From: an uncultured Eubacteriales bacterium
GTDB lineage: Bacteria > Bacillota > Clostridia > Christensenellales > CAG-917
Direction: 5' to 3'
Length of the DNA stretch: 64,000 nucleotides
Assembly: GCA_900545885.1 (NCBI GenBank)
Contig: URAF01000007.1
Span: 50,027 to 114,026 of the forward strand
In this document: positions 50,896 through 59,789 of the stretch, piece by piece
Layout of the letters: every line of letters begins with the position of its first letter
How positions within the stretch are numbered: the first letter of the stretch is position 1
Notes under the pieces: model-generated
What the model saw: only the letters and a program-made list of their open reading frames with translations
Databases searched by the model: none
Told to the model about the DNA's origin: nothing
Made by a program: the position numbers and the translations under genes

Positions 50896-52230
50896 ATGGC
50901 TACGAAACGACACTCACAAAAACTTTCAAGAAACATCATCATAGCCATCGTTGCGATAGTTCTCATCATTGCAATCACGATGGTCATTCTCTACTTTGCC
51001 GCACCCGAAACCTTCGACGCAATCGCGGCGTTCTTCAAGCCCGAAGGCTCGTCTTCGACAGGTGGTGGCGGCAACACCGAAACTCCCCCGCTCGAACGCG
51101 GAGAAGGCGACTTGCAAGTGCATTTCATCGACGTAGGTCAAGGCGACTGCATTCTCATTCTCTTCCCCGACGGCAAAAACATGATTATCGATGGAGGCGA
51201 CAAAGGATATGCCGACGAAGTTACACAAGCAATGGACAGGCTCAACGTACACACGCTCGATTATGTATTGCTCACTCATACCGACGCAGACCATTGCGGC
51301 TCCCTGGACAACGCAATAACCCATGCCGAATCCGTAAAAACCGTATATCTTCCCAAAATCAAATCAAAAGATTACTCTTTGGGATTAAGCGGTGACTACG
51401 GCACAAAAGGCACTATTGTCTACAATGACTTTGTAACCGCGGCAAACAATGCGACTTTCACGGACGAAAACGGCGAAACACAACAAACACAGCTTATATT
51501 TACGGAAAATATAATCACCATTCAAGACGCTGACAACACTTACAAAATGACAATGTTTTGTCAAGACGATGCCTTTTACAGAATAAAGAAAACTGAAGAT
51601 GCGCATTGGATAAATGACGCATCACCTATTTGTGTGCTTGAATACAATGGAACAAAAACCATTCTTACAGGTGACGCAAACAACAGCAATGCAAGCACAA
51701 GCTCTGAGAAAAACTTCCTTGAAAATGTAGGAAAAGTTTTCGATACAACCTCTTTCGACGCAGACATTCTCAAAGTACCGCATCACGGATCGCAAGGCAG
51801 CAGCGGTGCCGATTTTCTCGGATTTATAAAGTGCGAATACGCTGTTGTATCAGTCGGCGATGACGGCGGTAAAAACAGCAGTGGCGAATATGACCTTTTC
51901 ATATCTTCAGCAATAGACGATCAAGGCGCAGATTTGCCGGATTTTGCCGGAAACGGCAAATATGATCACCCGCACCGCGACGTTGCAGGAGACGGTGCGC
52001 GACTTGAAACTTCAGGTGTAGATCAGGTCTTTTACACTTTGTTGAACGGAGATATCGCCTGCAATATAGACTCGGACGGAAACATTATGTTTGTTTGTGA
52101 AAATATTGCCAAAGTGGAGGGAGAAAACGTAGTTTTCGTAAAGTACGAACAACCCTCTACGCCAAACACTGAAGTAACATGCATTACATTTTTTGCAGAA
52201 ACGCAAGAAAAAATGCCGCTTGATAAATAA
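50896..52230 (+). CDS. Exported metallo-beta-lactamase-fold protein (ComEC C-terminal-like)
   Basis: 444 residues. One N-terminal TM (about 12-36), a Ser/Gly linker, then an MBL domain of the ComEC/Rec2 C-terminal type: VHFIDVGQGDCILI, IIDGGDKG, LLTHTDADHCGSLD (metal motif HxDxDH), ILTGDAN and LKVPHHGSQGSSG. Such domains are nucleases or phosphodiesterases acting outside the membrane. There are no ComEC channel helices, so it is not a full DNA-uptake protein. No Shine-Dalgarno sequence; the promoter abuts the ATG, suggesting a leaderless mRNA. The 3' part is AT-rich. Confidence 0.87.
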   Translation: MATKRHSQKLSRNIIIAIVAIVLIIAITMVILYFAAPETFDAIAAFFKPEGSSSTGGGGNTETPPLERGEGDLQVHFIDVGQGDCILILFPDGKNMIIDGGDKGYADEVTQAMDRLNVHTLDYVLLTHTDADHCGSLDNAITHAESVKTVYLPKIKSKDYSLGLSGDYGTKGTIVYNDFVTAANNATFTDENGETQQTQLIFTENIITIQDADNTYKMTMFCQDDAFYRIKKTEDAHWINDASPICVLEYNGTKTILTGDANNSNASTSSEKNFLENVGKVFDTTSFDADILKVPHHGSQGSSGADFLGFIKCEYAVVSVGDDGGKNSSGEYDLFISSAIDDQGADLPDFAGNGKYDHPHRDVAGDGARLETSGVDQVFYTLLNGDIACNIDSDGNIMFVCENIAKVEGENVVFVKYEQPSTPNTEVTCITFFAETQEKMPLDK

Positions 52231-52237
52231 CTGCCAA

Positions 52238-52269
52238 AAAAAAAGACCGCCGTTTGGCGGTCTTTTTTA
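52238..52269 (+). terminator. Bidirectional intrinsic terminator
   Basis: Stem AAAAAAAGACCGCC / GGCGGTCTTTTTTA (last pairs imperfect) with loop GTTT, between the MBL gene and the convergent proS. Confidence 0.88.
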
Positions 52270-52280
52270 TGCTTGTAATA

Positions 52281-53717
52281 TCAATAGCTCTTTGCGAAGT
52301 AGATGACCTTTGTTGCGGGTTTGCCGCAGTAGACACATTTGTCGCCGACGGGCGTCTGGTCAAACGGCATAACGCGCGCGCTAGCCGCGGTTTCGGCTTT
52401 GATTGCGTCTTCGCATTCTCTGCAACCGCACCACATGGTCTTGACAAAGTGCTGATTGTCAATTGCCGCTCTGAATTCGTCCATGTTCGAGCAGATTTCC
52501 ACGTTGCCGTGCAAGAACTTCTTGGACTGTTCGTACATATTCTCGTGGATTTCGTCAAGCAGTGCGGGAATTGCCGTTACAAGATCGCCGAGTGCTATGC
52601 TGCCCTTTTCGTGGGTGTCGCGGCGGGAGTACATCGCAACTCCGTTTTCGATGTCGCGGGGTCCGATTTCAAGACGCAAAGGCGCGCCTTTCATTTCCCA
52701 TTCGTTGAACTTCCAGCCTGCGGACTGGTCACGGTTGTCGACTTCTACGCGCAGACCCGCCTTTTTGAGCATATCCGCAACTTCGTACGCTTTGTCGACG
52801 ACGCCTTCCTTGTATGCCGCAATAGGTATGATGACAACCTGAACGGGAGCGACTCTCGGGGGAAGTTTGAGACCGCGCTGGTCGCCGTGCGCCATAATGA
52901 GCGCACCGATAAGACGTGTGGACACGCCCCAGCTGGTCTGATAAGGATTTTTGAGTTGACCGTCACGGTCGAGATATTTGATTTCGAATGCGGACGCAAA
53001 GTTTTTGCCGAGATAGTGCGTCGTGCCGGACTGCAAGGATTTGCCGTCGAGCATCATGGCTTCCATGGAATAGGTTTCAACCGCTCCCGCGAACTTCTCT
53101 TTTTCCGTCTTTATGCCCGTAAGGACGTCCATTGCAAGTACGTTCTGCATGAACTCGCGGTAGACTTCCAGCATTTTGAGCGCTTCGCCGCGCGCTTCTT
53201 CTTCCGTGGTGTGGAGAGTGTGCCCTTCCTGCCAGAGGAATTCGCTAGTACGAAGGAAGGGACGGGTCGTCTTTTCCCATCTCACGACGTTTGCCCACTG
53301 GTTGATGAGCAACGGCAGGTCGCGGTAGCTCTGAACCCATTTCGCGTACATATCGCAGATGATGGTTTCGGACGTGGGACGGACAACGAGTTTTTCTTCG
53401 AGTTCGGTGTTGCCGACGTGCGTTACAAGCGCGACTTCGGGCGCGAAACCTTCGACGTGTTCGGCTTCTTTCATGAGATAGCTCAAAGGTATGAACATCG
53501 GGAAGTACGCGTTCTTATGACCCGTTTCCTTGAAACGGCGGTTGAGCTCTTCCTGAATGTGTTCCCAGATTTCGTATCCGTAAGGTCTGATGACCATCGT
53601 TCCTTTGACGGGGCCGTAGTCCACGAGTTCCGTTTTCAGAATGACGTCGGTGTACCACTGCGGGAAATCTTTGGTCATATCGGCGATTTCTTTAACAAAC
53701 TGATTGTCCTTTTGCAT
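52281..53717 (-). CDS. proS: Prolyl-tRNA synthetase (archaeal/eukaryotic type)
   Basis: Charges tRNA-Pro. 478 residues. Class II core without the bacterial-type inserted editing domain: PMFIPLSYLMKEAEHVEGFAPE, RPTSETIICDMYAKW, LPLLINQWANVVRWE and FLRTSEFLWQEGHT. A C-terminal zinc-type domain follows (CGCRECE...CVYCG) and the protein ends ...YFAKSY with the terminal Tyr typical of this type. No T-box is seen in the short upstream gap. Confidence 0.95.
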   Translation of the reverse strand: MQKDNQFVKEIADMTKDFPQWYTDVILKTELVDYGPVKGTMVIRPYGYEIWEHIQEELNRRFKETGHKNAYFPMFIPLSYLMKEAEHVEGFAPEVALVTHVGNTELEEKLVVRPTSETIICDMYAKWVQSYRDLPLLINQWANVVRWEKTTRPFLRTSEFLWQEGHTLHTTEEEARGEALKMLEVYREFMQNVLAMDVLTGIKTEKEKFAGAVETYSMEAMMLDGKSLQSGTTHYLGKNFASAFEIKYLDRDGQLKNPYQTSWGVSTRLIGALIMAHGDQRGLKLPPRVAPVQVVIIPIAAYKEGVVDKAYEVADMLKKAGLRVEVDNRDQSAGWKFNEWEMKGAPLRLEIGPRDIENGVAMYSRRDTHEKGSIALGDLVTAIPALLDEIHENMYEQSKKFLHGNVEICSNMDEFRAAIDNQHFVKTMWCGCRECEDAIKAETAASARVMPFDQTPVGDKCVYCGKPATKVIYFAKSY

Positions 53718-53763
53718 TGTTCTTCTCCAAACAATAATCTTGTCTTATCATACTAACACCAAA

Positions 53764-53793
53764 ACAAAAAAAAAGCAACGGACAAGCCGTTGC
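53764..53793 (-). terminator. Terminator of the acidic zinc-ribbon gene
   Basis: On the minus strand GCAACGG (53793-53787), loop CTTGT, CCGTTGC (53781-53775), then a T run. Confidence 0.85.
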
Positions 53794-53809
53794 TCGGGTT
53801 GTTTCGGAA

Positions 53810-54289
53810 TCAAAGGTCTTCTTCGTCTTCTTCTTCCTCTTCGTCCTCGTCGAAGTCGGCGTCGTCGAAATCCGTCATCGATTCGTCGAAGTCGTCGGGC
53901 TCGTCGTCCGCGGACTCCTCTTCGTCGTCATCGTCTTCCTCTTCTTCCTGCAACATGGACAGGGAGATTTCGTCGTCCTCTTCGAGCACCGCATCGTCGG
54001 CGTCGTCCTCGACAAACTCTTTCCAGCCTTCGTCTTCGTCGTCGGACTTGTCGGCTTTCTTGTCGAGTTGATCGAGCTTGCACGCGGGGCAGATATCTTC
54101 GTCGTCGGCAAGGTAGTTCACTTTGCAGACGGGGCAGATTCTTTCCTCTTCGTAGATAATTTCGTCGTCGTCTTCGATAAGGCTTATGGAGCTTGCTTTG
54201 CCAAGTTCTGCTTTGCACACCTCGCAGAGTTCTTCCTCTACGGGAATCCAGTTCAGTTCACAGCGCGGGCACTTCTTGTATTTTCCCAT
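53810..54289 (-). CDS. Acidic protein with two zinc ribbons
   Basis: 159 residues. Two four-cysteine modules: C7, C10, C22, C25 and C52, C55, C67, C70 (CPRC, CEVC, CPVC, CPAC), each likely binding zinc. From residue 80 on, the protein is extremely rich in Asp and Glu (about two thirds) and probably disordered. Such tails mimic nucleic acid or bind basic proteins. The ATG at 54289 has GAGGAAG upstream; an earlier ATG at 54316 would lie before the expected start of transcription. No function known. Confidence 0.8.
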   Translation of the reverse strand: MGKYKKCPRCELNWIPVEEELCEVCKAELGKASSISLIEDDDEIIYEEERICPVCKVNYLADDEDICPACKLDQLDKKADKSDDEDEGWKEFVEDDADDAVLEEDDEISLSMLQEEEEDDDDEEESADDEPDDFDESMTDFDDADFDEDEEEEEDEEDL

Positions 54290-54318
54290 TGCTTCCTCGC
54301 TAATTGAATTTTTCATAT

Positions 54319-54347
54319 ATTATATTTATAAGACGCAGATATGTAAA
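54319..54347 (-). promoter_or_regulatory. Promoter of the acidic zinc-ribbon gene
   Basis: TTTACA (54347-54342), 17-nt spacer, TATAAT (54324-54319) on the minus strand. Confidence 0.65.
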
Positions 54348-54710
54348 CTGTTTTACGCTACATTTTGAAAAGAAAAAATTTTTCGATTTTCGACGAACGG
54401 GACGGACGGACAACGGCATTTGTATGTGCAAAAGAACGGGAACTATTCGCGGATTACATTTGGTGGAGTTTCCCGCCCTCGTCAACTAAATGTACCGACC
54501 TTAAAAATTGGTGAAAATAATTGTTGAAAAATATTCGTGAAATGTGATATATTCTGCCTTGCCACAGGGGGAAAAGTTTTTACCGACACCCGAAACAGTA
54601 AGACAGCATCATCGAAAACTCGACAAAAATCTTGTGAAAACGAGCATTTATGCTTTTTAGTACGAATTTTGACTATGCTACAATAAAATTACCACATTTT
54701 GGAGGAAAAA
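54348..54710 (+). other. Long upstream region of spo0A
   Basis: 363 nt with no gene. It holds the promoter candidate at 54524-54553, an inverted Spo0A-box-like sequence (TTTTGTCGAG read on the minus strand, near 54617-54626) and a second -10-like TACAAT near 54676. Multiple regulation would fit spo0A, but only the first promoter is clear. Confidence 0.4.
54524..54553 (+). promoter_or_regulatory. Possible spo0A promoter
   Basis: TTGAAA (54524-54529), 18-nt spacer, TATATT (54548-54553), 157 nt before the spo0A ATG. Confidence 0.4.
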
Positions 54711-55466
54711 ATGAAAAAATCCATCATTATCGCCGACGACAACGCGGGACTGGTGCTCAGCCTGAAAGAGTTTTTCGAAAACAAAGGCCATTACGAAGTC
54801 GCAGGCACGGCGGAAAACGGCGTGCAGGCACTCGCACTCGTGGAAAGATACAACCCCGACTTCCTTCTTCTCGACATAGTCATGCCAGAACTCGACGGTT
54901 TCGGCGTACTTTCCGCAATCAAATCCCGCAAGCCCACGGTCATAATGATGTCGCAGCTCAACACGGACGGATTCGTACAGAAAGCCCTGCGTTACGGTGC
55001 GAAATATTTTCTCGCAAAACCGTTCAATTTCGACGTTCTGCTCAAAACGCTGGACGAATTTTCGGGAGAAGAAAACTATCCTGCGGTCACGCGTCAGCCC
55101 CAACCCGCAAAACGCAACCGCTCTCTCGACGAGAAAATCGCAAACCTCTTTATCTCGGTCGGCATACCCGCGCACATAAAAGGCTATCAGTTCCTGCGCG
55201 AGGCAATCAAAATCACGGTCGACGACCCCGAAATCATAAACAGCATAACAAAGAAACTTTACCCTTCCATTGCGGCGACTTTCAACACCACCGCGTCCAA
55301 GGTCGAACGCGCAATTCGCCACGCCATCGAAGTCGCATGGAACAGAGGAAAGATAGAAAACATCAACCAGATTTTCGGCATGAAAATATATTCCGCAAAT
55401 GAAAAGCCCACCAACGGGGAGTTTATCGCGCTTGTCGCGGACAAAATGTTGCTCGAAGGAGCATAA
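54711..55466 (+). CDS. spo0A: Sporulation master regulator Spo0A
   Basis: Phosphorylated Spo0A commits the cell to sporulation. 251 residues. Receiver domain with acidic pocket D9/D10, phosphoacceptor D55 in FLLLDIVMPELDGFG and K103 in LAKPF. The C-terminal Spo0A-specific domain contains VGIPAHIKGYQFLREAI and the recognition region TTASKVERAIRHAIEVAWNRG. GGAGG before the ATG. An in-frame TTG at 54699 lies upstream of that SD and is rejected. Confidence 0.97.
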   Translation: MKKSIIIADDNAGLVLSLKEFFENKGHYEVAGTAENGVQALALVERYNPDFLLLDIVMPELDGFGVLSAIKSRKPTVIMMSQLNTDGFVQKALRYGAKYFLAKPFNFDVLLKTLDEFSGEENYPAVTRQPQPAKRNRSLDEKIANLFISVGIPAHIKGYQFLREAIKITVDDPEIINSITKKLYPSIAATFNTTASKVERAIRHAIEVAWNRGKIENINQIFGMKIYSANEKPTNGEFIALVADKMLLEGA

Positions 55467-55538
55467 GTCCGAAGCGCAAAAGTCCTGACGCTTGCAACCC
55501 TCCCCCTCAATCCCGATGCGCATAGAAGCAAATCGGAC

Positions 55539-55564
55539 AAAACCCGCGTTTATTCGCGGGTTTT
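55539..55564 (+). terminator. Intrinsic terminator after spo0A
   Basis: AAAACCCGCG / CGCGGGTTTT with loop TTTATT. Confidence 0.85.
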
Positions 55565-55658
55565 GTTGATTGAACGTCGTTTTCGTGCACAAATCTTCCG
55601 CCCGTAAACTTTGTTGTCAAAGACGGATAATTGTTTGAGTTCCGCGCAAAGTACGGGT

Positions 55659-56495
55659 ATGAAAACGAAAAATATCTCCCTTTTCATCAAACCCCTGCTC
55701 TTTATACTGCTTGCCGCGTGCATAGCGACGGCGGTATACGCCACGGCGTCCTGCAACATTTCCGTTGCAAGCGCCGAAGTCATAGACCCCGAGTTCGGAG
55801 TTCCCCCGCAAGGCATTCGCCCCGTCACGGAAACTGTTTTGCAGACTGAATTCAGGCGCGTTCTCAACCCCGAAGAAGTGAGCCGTGTGGAGCTTGTGGC
55901 TTTCTATACGGACAAAAGCCTTTTCGCACGCGGTTCGGAAATAAGGATTTATTCCCCGAACGCCAAAGACCCCGTTCTCACGATAGTTCCCCCGCAGAAT
56001 GCGGGCTATGAACCCAACCTCTTCTTTGCCGATTTCACGGGCGGAGGTTACGAACAGATTTTCTACTCCGTGCAAAGCGGCGGAAGCGGCGGCTATGCCT
56101 TCCAATACCTTTTTGACGTGTCCAACGCCGAAATCAAAACCCTGTACGACGGCAACGGTCTTGACGGGTTCAAGGCGGAATATGCCGACTGCTACAAAGT
56201 GAAAGTGTACAACGAATATGCGCAGTACGTTATCGACATTTCCTCCCGCCCCGCGGAGTATCTCGACGAACTGTACAACGCCGACGGTACTCTCAAAGCC
56301 CCCCGTGCCGCGGATGTGTGGGGTGTGTCCTACGCCTTCCCGACCTTCAATCCCGCACAGGAAAAATATATCCTTACGGTATTCAGAAGAATTACGGGAC
56401 TTTATAACGCCGACTCTTTCGGATACGTAGTCGATTTCCTCGAATACGACGACGGAGCTTTCCGCTCATACTATCAGGGCGTGCTCATCAACTGA
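55659..56495 (+). CDS. Secreted or membrane-anchored hypothetical protein
   Basis: 278 residues. N-terminal signal or anchor (about 6-28, IKPLLFILLAACIATAVYATA) followed by a beta-rich exported domain with VELVAFYTDKSLFARGSEIRI, FADFTGGGYEQIFYSVQSGGSGG and YIDISSRPAEYL-like strands. The FTG-GxYEQIF and YAFPTF patterns recall beta-propeller/VCBS-like repeats, but I cannot name a family. The ribosome site is weak (ACGGGT), so the start is not certain. Terminator at 56592-56622. Confidence 0.7.
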   Translation: MKTKNISLFIKPLLFILLAACIATAVYATASCNISVASAEVIDPEFGVPPQGIRPVTETVLQTEFRRVLNPEEVSRVELVAFYTDKSLFARGSEIRIYSPNAKDPVLTIVPPQNAGYEPNLFFADFTGGGYEQIFYSVQSGGSGGYAFQYLFDVSNAEIKTLYDGNGLDGFKAEYADCYKVKVYNEYAQYVIDISSRPAEYLDELYNADGTLKAPRAADVWGVSYAFPTFNPAQEKYILTVFRRITGLYNADSFGYVVDFLEYDDGAFRSYYQGVLIN

Positions 56496-56591
56496 CCGCC
56501 CCGCCCGAAAAGCGGTCGGACGCGGACCTCAACTGCATTCACCTGCTCTACGCACACCGATTTTCCGAAACACAAAACTATTAACCTACTA

Positions 56592-56622
56592 CCGCACGCC
56601 GCAAGCGTGCGGTTTTCTTTTT
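56592..56622 (+). terminator. Intrinsic terminator
   Basis: CCGCACGC / GCGTGCGG, loop CGCAA, then TTTTCTTTTT, about 100 nt after the previous stop. Confidence 0.85.
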
Positions 56623-56745
56623 GCAGAATTGCTCCCGAATTTTCCGACGTCCGCACCTTTCGTAACGGCTTTTGCATAGACTGTAATGGACTTCTCCGAC
56701 ATATCGAGCATACGTACATAACAGATTTACATAAAAGGAGAAGTT

Positions 56746-58446
56746 ATGGCTGTTATAAAAAGATTTTCTACCGTAAGACAAGGCGGAATCGTTTTCACGG
56801 GTAACACGCTGGGGCTTGCGCCCGCCGTATCGAGCAGCGGCGGTTTCGCGGGGTCGATTGCCGTGTTTACTTCCCTCGATACATCTTTGCAGGTTTCGGG
56901 ATTTCCAGCGGGAACTACCCTCGACTACACCAAAAACGGCTCCGCCGCCGTTCTCAATCTCCCCGCCGACGCAACGGTTATTTACGCCGAACTTGTCTGG
57001 GGCGGTCTTTACCGCTACGGAAATACGGATATCACCGCGCTAACCGACAATGCGGTGTCGTTCACCACGCCCTCCCAAACGTTGAGCATAACGGGCGACC
57101 CCGTCACACGCGCAAATCTTTTGCTGTCGACAGGAAGCGGAAACGTCGGTTTTTACGTAAGGTCGGCGGTCGTCACGCAAGCCGTCAAAACCGCAATGTC
57201 GGGCACGTATTCCGTGCAACAGGTTCCCGCGCTGATTGCAAACCCGTCGGCACAGTCCTCGGACACCAACCACGTAGGCTGGACTCTTGCCGTCGTGTAC
57301 GAAAGCCCGTCTGCACCCCTCCGCAGTCTGACTTTCTGGGGAGGTGCTACTCCCGTTTCGCTCGCACAGGGAAGCACCGACATCACCGTATCTGGTTTTC
57401 TCACCCCCGAAACTCCGCCTATCAGCGCAAAACTTTTCGTGTCGGCGCAGGAAGGCGACGCGGTTATCAGCGGAGACAGAATGCTGTTCGGCGGGTCGGT
57501 TGCCACCTTGCAACCGCTTTCGGGTCCCAACAACCCCGAAACCAACTTCTTTGCGTCGCAAATCAACAACTCCACAGGGATTGTCGATACAAGCGGAACA
57601 TTCGGCACGCGTAACGCTTCGGCGCAAACGGGTCTTAACACCACGGCATGCAGGCAAGGCTGGGACATTACCGCCGTCGACCTTTCCTCTCTCATACAGA
57701 CTTCGCAGACTTCCGCCGCAATCAGAATGACGACGTCGGGCGACCTCTATCTCGTCAACGGTCTTGCCGTTCAAATCGACAGCAAAGGCGCAAACGTTAA
57801 CGTCGTAAAATCCGCAGACCGTACTTTCGTTTCGCTTGGCGGAGAGGTGGAATATACGCTTACCGTTTCCAATTCGGGGAGCGCGGACGCGACAAACGTC
57901 ATTGTTTCCGACCCTTTGCCCGCGGGGCTCACTCTCGTTGCGGGAAGCGTTACACTCGACGGCGCGCCTTATGCGGGAGGATTGCCCGTAAGCATACCCA
58001 CGATTGCCGCAGGTGCGACCGCGACCGTAACTTTCCGTGCGAAATCGTCGTCGTTGCCCGCTGTCAATCCGACCGTCAACCGTGCGACCGCGGACTACTC
58101 GTTCTCTCCGTTCACGGGTATAACCGTTTCGGCGTCCACAGAGTCAAATCCCGTAAACGTACAGATAATTTACAACAACCTTATTGTGACAAAAGACGTC
58201 GACAAAACCTATGCCGTAAAAGGTGACGAACTGACATATTTCTCCGTTGTGACCAACGGCGGCAACGTCGACGTTCAGAATGCGGTATTCAACGACAGCG
58301 CCCCTGCGGGCACTACGTTCGTGCCCGACAGCGTGATACTGAACGGAGTTCCGCTCGCGGGTGCAGACCCCGCGGCCGGAATACCCCTCGGCGATATACC
58401 CGTCGGCGGTACGGAAACCGTGTCTTTCCGCGTGACTATAAACTGA
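56746..58446 (+). CDS. DUF11-repeat protein, spore-surface-like
   Basis: 566 residues, no signal peptide. The N-terminal half (KRFSTVRQGGIVFTGNTLGLA; AELVWGGLYRYGNTDI) resembles a family found in Bacillus cereus-group DUF11 proteins that also lack a signal peptide. Two DUF11/CARDB-like beta repeats follow (about 352-460 and 475-566; SVTLDGAPYAGG; AGTTFVPDSVILNG). Secretion-signal-free proteins of this kind could be assembled on the spore from the mother cell. Followed by a second DUF11 protein and a Cys-rich protein in the same strand, each with a strong SD. Spore-surface role is inference. Confidence 0.8.
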   Translation: MAVIKRFSTVRQGGIVFTGNTLGLAPAVSSSGGFAGSIAVFTSLDTSLQVSGFPAGTTLDYTKNGSAAVLNLPADATVIYAELVWGGLYRYGNTDITALTDNAVSFTTPSQTLSITGDPVTRANLLLSTGSGNVGFYVRSAVVTQAVKTAMSGTYSVQQVPALIANPSAQSSDTNHVGWTLAVVYESPSAPLRSLTFWGGATPVSLAQGSTDITVSGFLTPETPPISAKLFVSAQEGDAVISGDRMLFGGSVATLQPLSGPNNPETNFFASQINNSTGIVDTSGTFGTRNASAQTGLNTTACRQGWDITAVDLSSLIQTSQTSAAIRMTTSGDLYLVNGLAVQIDSKGANVNVVKSADRTFVSLGGEVEYTLTVSNSGSADATNVIVSDPLPAGLTLVAGSVTLDGAPYAGGLPVSIPTIAAGATATVTFRAKSSSLPAVNPTVNRATADYSFSPFTGITVSASTESNPVNVQIIYNNLIVTKDVDKTYAVKGDELTYFSVVTNGGNVDVQNAVFNDSAPAGTTFVPDSVILNGVPLAGADPAAGIPLGDIPVGGTETVSFRVTIN

Positions 58447-58460
58447 AAAGGAGAATGACT

Positions 58461-59234
58461 ATGATAATAACCAACACGTCCAACGTAAATTACCAATACA
58501 CCCTTCCCGACCAGAGCACCGTACCCGCTCAAAGCGTCAGCAACGAGGTGCAGACCGAAAACCTCACCGACGCGGTGGTCAAACTCAAATCCACGGCGTC
58601 GGCGTTTTTGCAGGAAGGACAGCAAGCGCTACAGACCATCACGCTGACCAACAACTCCGCCGTCAAACTCACCAATATGACGCTTGCGGACTTTATGTCG
58701 GCGGACGCGACGCACGTTGCGGGAAGCGTAACCGTAAACGGCGTATCGCAACCTTCTTACGACGTCAAGGCGGGCATATCTCTTCCCGACCTCAACCCCA
58801 CGGAAAGCACGGTTATAACCTATCTTATTCTCGCGGGTGCGATAACCGCCGCCGCCAAGATAACCAACGACGCGGCAGTGAACTACTCCGTCATTGACCC
58901 CGTACGCGGAAACGTGGACTTTGCGGAACGCACCAACCTTGTCACCATTCCCGTGGTACAGAACGCAATGACGGTGCAAAAAGAGGTCGACAAAACTTAC
59001 GCCGTAAAAGGCGACGAACTGAACTACACTTCCGTCATCACCAACACGGGAACTCTTGCGCAAACAAACCTTGTTTTCAAGGACGCAATACCCGCGGGAA
59101 CCACCTTCGTACCCGACAGCGTAAAGCTCGACTATATCGCGCAACCCGGACTCAACCCCGAAACGGGTTTTGCGGTCAAGAACCTCAATCCCGGCGAAAG
59201 CACCGTTGTCGAGTTCACCGTAAAGGTCAACTGA
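58461..59234 (+). CDS. DUF11-repeat protein
   Basis: 257 residues, no signal peptide. Two DUF11-type repeats: 50-150 (LTNNSAVKLTNMTLADFMSADATHVAGSV region) and 165-257 (VDKTYAVKGDELNYTSVITNTG; AGTTFVPDSVKLD). The second repeat is nearly the same as the last repeat of the previous protein, so one arose from the other. Start at 58461: AAAGGAG lies 7 nt upstream, while the ATG at 58455 is only 1-2 nt from it. Confidence 0.85.
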   Translation: MIITNTSNVNYQYTLPDQSTVPAQSVSNEVQTENLTDAVVKLKSTASAFLQEGQQALQTITLTNNSAVKLTNMTLADFMSADATHVAGSVTVNGVSQPSYDVKAGISLPDLNPTESTVITYLILAGAITAAAKITNDAAVNYSVIDPVRGNVDFAERTNLVTIPVVQNAMTVQKEVDKTYAVKGDELNYTSVITNTGTLAQTNLVFKDAIPAGTTFVPDSVKLDYIAQPGLNPETGFAVKNLNPGESTVVEFTVKVN

Positions 59235-59245
59235 AAGGAGGCATT

Positions 59246-59599
59246 ATGAAAACCATAACCAACGTTTCGGAAGTATATCTGTCGTCGGGCGGCGACCCTA
59301 TCGCAAGAAGCAATCCCGTTGTTACGTCGGTATCCGCGCCCGTCATAACGCCTTACGTACGTCCCGACAACTGCGTGTCTGCCTGCTGTTGCGGCGACGG
59401 TTGCGGTCCCGCCTGCGCCTGTGCTCTGCTTGCCTGTCTTTGCGCAGGGTTGTGCGGCAGAAACTCCTGCAACCGCAACTGCTGTAACGGTCGGTGCTTT
59501 CCTTGTCACGGGTGCAACACCTGTCCCGTGGTCACGGCGTTCTACGGAAGAGGCTGCGGCTGTCGCGGCTATTCCTGCTACTATCCGTACTACTGCTGA
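59246..59599 (+). CDS. Cysteine-rich structural protein (21 Cys)
   Basis: 117 residues. Residues 1-40 are a Val/Pro/Ser-rich stretch (VYLSSGGDPIARSNPVV). Residues 43-117 contain 21 cysteines with Gly, Asn, Arg and Tyr, ending GYSCYYPYYC. No signal peptide or TM segment. The composition is like cysteine-rich exosporium or coat proteins that cross-link by disulfides. AAAGGAGG 6 nt before the ATG. Third gene after two DUF11 proteins, so probably a co-assembled set. Homology to CdeC/CdeM-like proteins was not tested. Confidence 0.8.
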   Translation: MKTITNVSEVYLSSGGDPIARSNPVVTSVSAPVITPYVRPDNCVSACCCGDGCGPACACALLACLCAGLCGRNSCNRNCCNGRCFPCHGCNTCPVVTAFYGRGCGCRGYSCYYPYYC

Positions 59600-59789
59600 A
59601 CCCGCCGCCGCAAATTCTCTCCGTCGCCTTTCTCATGTTATGTACAGCGGATTTTCCTTTTCCGAAACAAAGCAAGTGCCGCGTCTGCGGCACTTGCACA
59701 TTAATTAGTTTTATCACTGTGTCCACCCTGTACCCGATTATTTACCGCAAGGCGGATGTCCCGAACCGCGCCGATTGTCATTGTCGCAA
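59600..59789. other. Gap between convergent genes
   Basis: Holds the strong hairpin at 59672-59697 and no coding frame or promoter that I trust. Confidence 0.5.
59672..59697 (-). terminator. Strong hairpin terminator
   Basis: 11-bp stem GCAAGTGCCGC / GCGGCACTTGC, loop GTCT (plus strand). On the minus strand it is followed by TTTGTTT, so it mainly ends the esterase gene; on the plus strand there is no T run. Confidence 0.75.

Noticed and set aside
53718..53760. T-box before proS or alaS
   Set aside because: Upstream gaps are too short (about 40-60 nt) and contain no T-box sequence.
54314..54316. ATG as start of the acidic zinc-ribbon gene
   Set aside because: It falls before the expected transcription start and lacks a ribosome site; 54289 has GAGGAAG.
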